Shown here: in pieces, positions 6,701-7,670 of the stretch
How the letters are laid out: the number at the start of each line of letters is the position of its first letter
Position numbering within the stretch: position 1 is the stretch's first letter
From: Sulfuricella sp.
GTDB lineage: Bacteria > Pseudomonadota > Gammaproteobacteria > Burkholderiales > Sulfuricellaceae
Direction: 5' to 3'
Assembly (NCBI GenBank): GCA_019911785.1
Contig: JAIOJM010000140.1
Location: forward strand, 1 to 7,670
DNA: 7,670 bases
Position numbers and translations under genes: made by a program
Notes under the pieces: model-generated
What the model was told of the DNA's origin: nothing
The model's database searches: none
The model's input: the letters and a program-made list of their open reading frames with translations, nothing else

Positions 6701-6830
6701 GGATGACGGTACCACCGTTCCGTTTTTGATCGGCGGCAGGCCGGATTCTCCGCTTGAAGGCGCACCGCCGACATCGCCTTCAACAGTGGCTCAGCCCAAG
6801 AGCAGGGTTTATTGGTATATCCAGCAATAA
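3777..6830 (+). CDS. pilY1: Type IV pilus tip adhesin/retraction regulator PilY1 (PilC family)
   Basis: A 1017-residue exported protein. Residues 1-25 are a Sec signal peptide (MKK start, hydrophobic core, AMG before Glu26). A VWA-like domain follows, about 42-320 (PNVLIILDN, later YIIYISNG and SGKYFDVA), then the conserved LPVSVN, YIGMFRPD and RWSGNLKQY linker and an LLDADDNGAIN loop (374-384). The C-terminal PilY1/PilC beta-propeller spans about 505-1000: HGDIVHSRPV, YYGGNDGVLRAVNG, RRGGRALYAFDVT, GQTWSQPKI, ADTGGNIYRI (763-772) and a terminal RVYWYIQQ. Length is near that of P. aeruginosa PilY1 (about 1160). Two anomalies: the MIDAS-type motif is degenerate, and the propeller calcium loop before ADTGGN has lost its Asp ligands. 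Fourteen cysteines, several in close pairs, suggest disulfides. PilY1 sits at the pilus tip for adhesion and mechanosensing and opposes retraction. Confidence 0.95.
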   Translation: MKKYFPPRWLATASALLMFHLPAMGEDIDLFVGLPPSEADVPNVLIILDNTANWNTAFTNEMAALVNVVNGLPVDKFRVGLMLFTETGSGNSGNDGAYVRAAVRPMDSANKAKYQALVSGLDKGDDKGNAGKVGKAMEEAYLYYAGLAPHAGNNKKKTDYTGNTSGTASSNAIYALPGNALAAKDGSPYASPLVSGSCAKNYIIYISNGAAQDNTSDISQATAALTAVGGSTTTIPISPSGSQDNVADEWARFMKKSSLGIVTYTVDINKETTGQGPGWTALLKSMANVSSGKYFDVASSGTQIIDALNKVFSEIQTVNSVFASVSLPVSVNTQGTYLNQVYIGMFRPDADSFPRWSGNLKQYKLGMVSGTLKLLDADDNGAINAQTGFIGECARSFWTPSVVDTYWSFRPQGTCLAVANSDISNYPDGNIVEKGAQAYKLRSTTARTVKTCSSTFASCTALTDFNNTNVTQAMLGAASTSERDAIINWTKGLDVDDENLNAITTAEMRPSAHGDIVHSRPVAINYGTDAAPQVVVYYGGNDGVLRAVNGNRSTSIGATTAGSELWSFVAPEFYTNLKRIRDNTVTISFPGHTTGTPTPLPKPYAFDGPVTADKDAAHAWIYATMRRGGRALYAFDVTTPASPSLKWKVGCPNNFPVSGTVDDTGCTTGFTGIGQTWSQPKIIKASGYGAGATPMLIMGGGYDTCEDVDSTTAACTSPKGNKIYVLNADTGALLKTLDTDRSVIADLAVASDSAGLAKYAYAADTGGNIYRITIGSVAPASWTIIKIASLGCDTVATCTPNRKFMFAPDGVDDNGTYNLLIGSGDREKPLGSYTNAASVANYFFMVKDKPTDAAWLSSENGTCGADVICLASLLPITTSANPTLLQVDAKKGWYLGLAATEQVVTSAITVFGVTTFSTHQPAVATPGTCGANLGETHVYNISYTNAASANGTSARYEVVVGGGLPPSPVAGMVTLDDGTTVPFLIGGRPDSPLEGAPPTSPSTVAQPKSRVYWYIQQ
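6024..6050 (+). other. Degenerate calcium-loop position in the PilY1 propeller
   Basis: Codons for residues 750-758. Aligned without gaps back from YAADTGG, the usual D-x-N-x-D-G-x-x-D reads A-x-D-x-A-G-x-x-K. Only the glycine and one acidic residue (D752) remain, and Lys758 occupies the ninth position. Confidence 0.6.
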
Positions 6831-7378
6831 TGGGAAAAACGGGGATGAAATTCAGTCGGCATCAGGGGCGAATGACTCGCTTGCGGGTACTGATCCAGCA
6901 GGGTTTTAGCTTGATCGAATTGATGATCGCCATCGCGTTGCTGGGAATTCTGCTGGCGATCGCGGTGCCGTCCTTCACCGATGCCGTGCTGGGTAGCAAG
7001 CTTCGCTCATATGCCAACAACTTTCTCGCCAGCACCTATCTGGCGCGCGGAGAGGCCATCAAGCGCAATTCAGTGGTCAAACTCTGCGCCTCCTCCAATG
7101 GCACAAGCTGCACGGGTAGCTGGGAGCAGGGATGGATCGTGCAGGCGTCCGACGGCACCGTCATCCAACGTCAGCCGGCATTGTCCTCCGGCCTAAAAAT
7201 GACGGAATCAGATGGTGTTGGCAGTATCGATTTTCAGCCGACCGGGGTGGGCGCCACGCAAGCCACCCTGACCATCTGCCGCGCTACGCCCAGCGCGGGC
7301 GACCAGGAGCGTGTGATTTCTATCAATTCAACGGGCCGCGCTTCGATTACCAAGACAACGACCGGCTCTTGCCCGTAA
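6830..7378 (+). CDS. fimT: GspH/FimT-family type IV pseudopilin (FimT/FimU-like)
   Basis: A pseudopilin with cleavage site QQG^FSLIELMIAIALLGILLAIAVPSF. The GspH/FimT domain follows: LRSYANNFLASTYLARGEAIKRNSVVKLCASS, Cys-spaced NGTSC, then WEQGWIV, and a C-terminal strand LTICRA with GSCP at the end. The frame allows starts at 6830 (TAATG overlap with the pilY1 stop, 182 aa, 25-residue leader), 6845 (20-residue leader) and 6872 (11-residue leader, AGGGG only 3 nt upstream). The 6830 start is given because nearly every junction in this operon overlaps, but 6872 has the most usual leader length. It is the only member of this family here, whereas P. aeruginosa has FimT and FimU. The C-terminal GRAS lacks the GRxR motif reported for DNA-binding FimT, which favours a FimU-like structural role. 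The gene symbol names the family, not a proven function. Confidence 0.85.
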   Translation: MGKTGMKFSRHQGRMTRLRVLIQQGFSLIELMIAIALLGILLAIAVPSFTDAVLGSKLRSYANNFLASTYLARGEAIKRNSVVKLCASSNGTSCTGSWEQGWIVQASDGTVIQRQPALSSGLKMTESDGVGSIDFQPTGVGATQATLTICRATPSAGDQERVISINSTGRASITKTTTGSCP

Positions 7379-7406
7379 AAAAACTGCGCCCTTGGCCTGA
7401 GCAGTT
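7377..7406 (-). terminator. Inverted repeat after fimT, terminator-like on the minus strand
   Basis: AACTGC (7382-7387) pairs with GCAGTT (7401-7406), and a nested GCC/GGC (7388-7390 with 7394-7396) leaves a CTGA bulge. Seven A residues at 7377-7383 flank the left arm. Read on the minus strand, this is a hairpin followed by a T run, the form of an intrinsic terminator. On the plus strand no T run follows. Both neighbouring genes are on the plus strand, so it may instead be a processing or 3'-end stability hairpin for the fimT transcript. The rest of 7379-7562 shows no gene or clear promoter. Confidence 0.3.
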
Positions 7407-7562
7407 CGCACGCTGATCATATTTGTTTCCGGTAGTCCAAAAGCATTGTCTACGCAATCAGGGTATCCCCATTCATGTAAGTTCCAAACGCCAACTCGTG
7501 GGTGAGCGATAGCGCTAGCATAAGCTGGCTGGCGGTCGGTTTGCTGGAATGGGCGGCAAAAT

Positions 7563-7569
7563 AGGGGGA
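7563..7569 (+). promoter_or_regulatory. Shine-Dalgarno AGGGGGA that selects the thiO TTG start
   Basis: AGGGGGA lies 8 nt before TTG 7578. The nearby ATG at 7570 is in another frame and meets a stop after eight codons, so this ribosome binding site and the downstream FAD motif together point to TTG as the start. Confidence 0.6.
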
Positions 7570-7577
7570 ATGGAAAT

Positions 7578-7670
7578 TTGGATTCTGATTTTCTGATCGT
7601 CGGCGGCGGCGTCATCGGCTTGAGCAGCGCGCTTGAGCTTGCACGGGGTGGCGCCACTGTGACTGTACTG
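7578..7670 (+). CDS. thiO: FAD-dependent glycine oxidase ThiO, 5' end only
   Basis: The first 31 residues read DFLIVGGGVIGLSSALELA after MDS, then ARGGATVTVL at the window edge. This is an N-terminal Rossmann beta-alpha-beta with the dinucleotide-binding GxGxxG (Gly9, Gly11, Gly14), typical of the DAO family (glycine oxidase ThiO, D-amino-acid dehydrogenase, sarcosine oxidase). ThiO makes iminoglycine (dehydroglycine) for the thiazole half of thiamine. The ThiO call rests on the DFLIVGGGVIGLS opening and on synteny: thiO adjoins the fimT/fimU-pilVWXY cluster in P. aeruginosa. Another DAO-family oxidase is possible. The frame is open from 7524, but TTG 7578 is the only plausible initiator before the Rossmann fold. 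The gene continues beyond the window. Confidence 0.75.
   Translation, partial: MDSDFLIVGGGVIGLSSALELARGGATVTVL

Noticed and set aside
7510..7517. Palindrome TAGCGCTA in the fimT-thiO gap as an operator
   Set aside because: It is an isolated 8-bp palindrome with no second copy and no promoter around it, so it is expected by chance.
7328..7657. 109-codon minus-strand frame spanning fimT 3' end, the gap and the thiO start
   Set aside because: It overlaps two supported plus-strand genes, and no family features are visible in its product.
1..7670. Prophage, insertion sequence, CRISPR, toxin-antitoxin or defence locus
   Set aside because: No transposase, integrase, spaced repeat array or tRNA-linked attachment site was seen. 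All sizeable genes belong to the pilus cluster or to conserved metabolism.

Overview
The window is one co-oriented (+ strand) type IV pilus minor-pilin and tip-adhesin cluster between two housekeeping genes. All genes are ordinary bacterial ones with moderately high GC. The protein flavour (IspH, the PilV/PilW/PilX/PilY1 family, a single GspH/FimT protein, ThiO) suggests a betaproteobacterium, possibly of the Nitrosomonadales (Gallionella/Sulfuricella-like). That placement is from memory of family style and is not proven by the sequence.

Layout: (1) 2-748, the 3' four-fifths of ispH, the last enzyme of the MEP isoprenoid pathway. (2) 749-900, an intergenic control region with a direct repeat of period 21 that resembles an AlgR/LytTR activator site, an AT-rich stretch and the pilE ribosome binding site. 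(3) 901-3750, pilE, pilV, pilW and pilX, tightly packed, with three successive start/stop overlaps. (4) 3777-6830, pilY1, a large secreted tip adhesin and retraction regulator. (5) 6830-7378, a single FimT/FimU (GspH-type) pseudopilin. (6) 7379-7577, a gap with an inverted repeat. (7) 7578-7670, the 5' end of thiO (FAD-dependent glycine/amino-acid oxidase), which starts at TTG.

From the P. aeruginosa paradigm, PilV, PilW, PilX, a FimU-like protein and PilE form a complex that primes pilus assembly and, with PilY1, caps the pilus tip. PilY1 acts in adhesion, surface sensing and control of retraction. No major pilin, assembly ATPase, secretin or prepilin peptidase is present, so the rest of the machine must be elsewhere. 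The same outer markers (thiO and ispH) flank the P. aeruginosa fimU-pilVWXY1Y2E cluster, but here pilE is at the opposite end, next to the promoter, and FimT/U comes last.

No wholly new system is visible. The points most worth checking are: the PilY1 C-terminal calcium loop, which has lost its acidic ligands and carries Lys at the position equivalent to P. aeruginosa Asp859; the AlgR-like tandem operator upstream of pilE; a degenerate VWA metal site in PilY1; and a phage-like module inside PilW.
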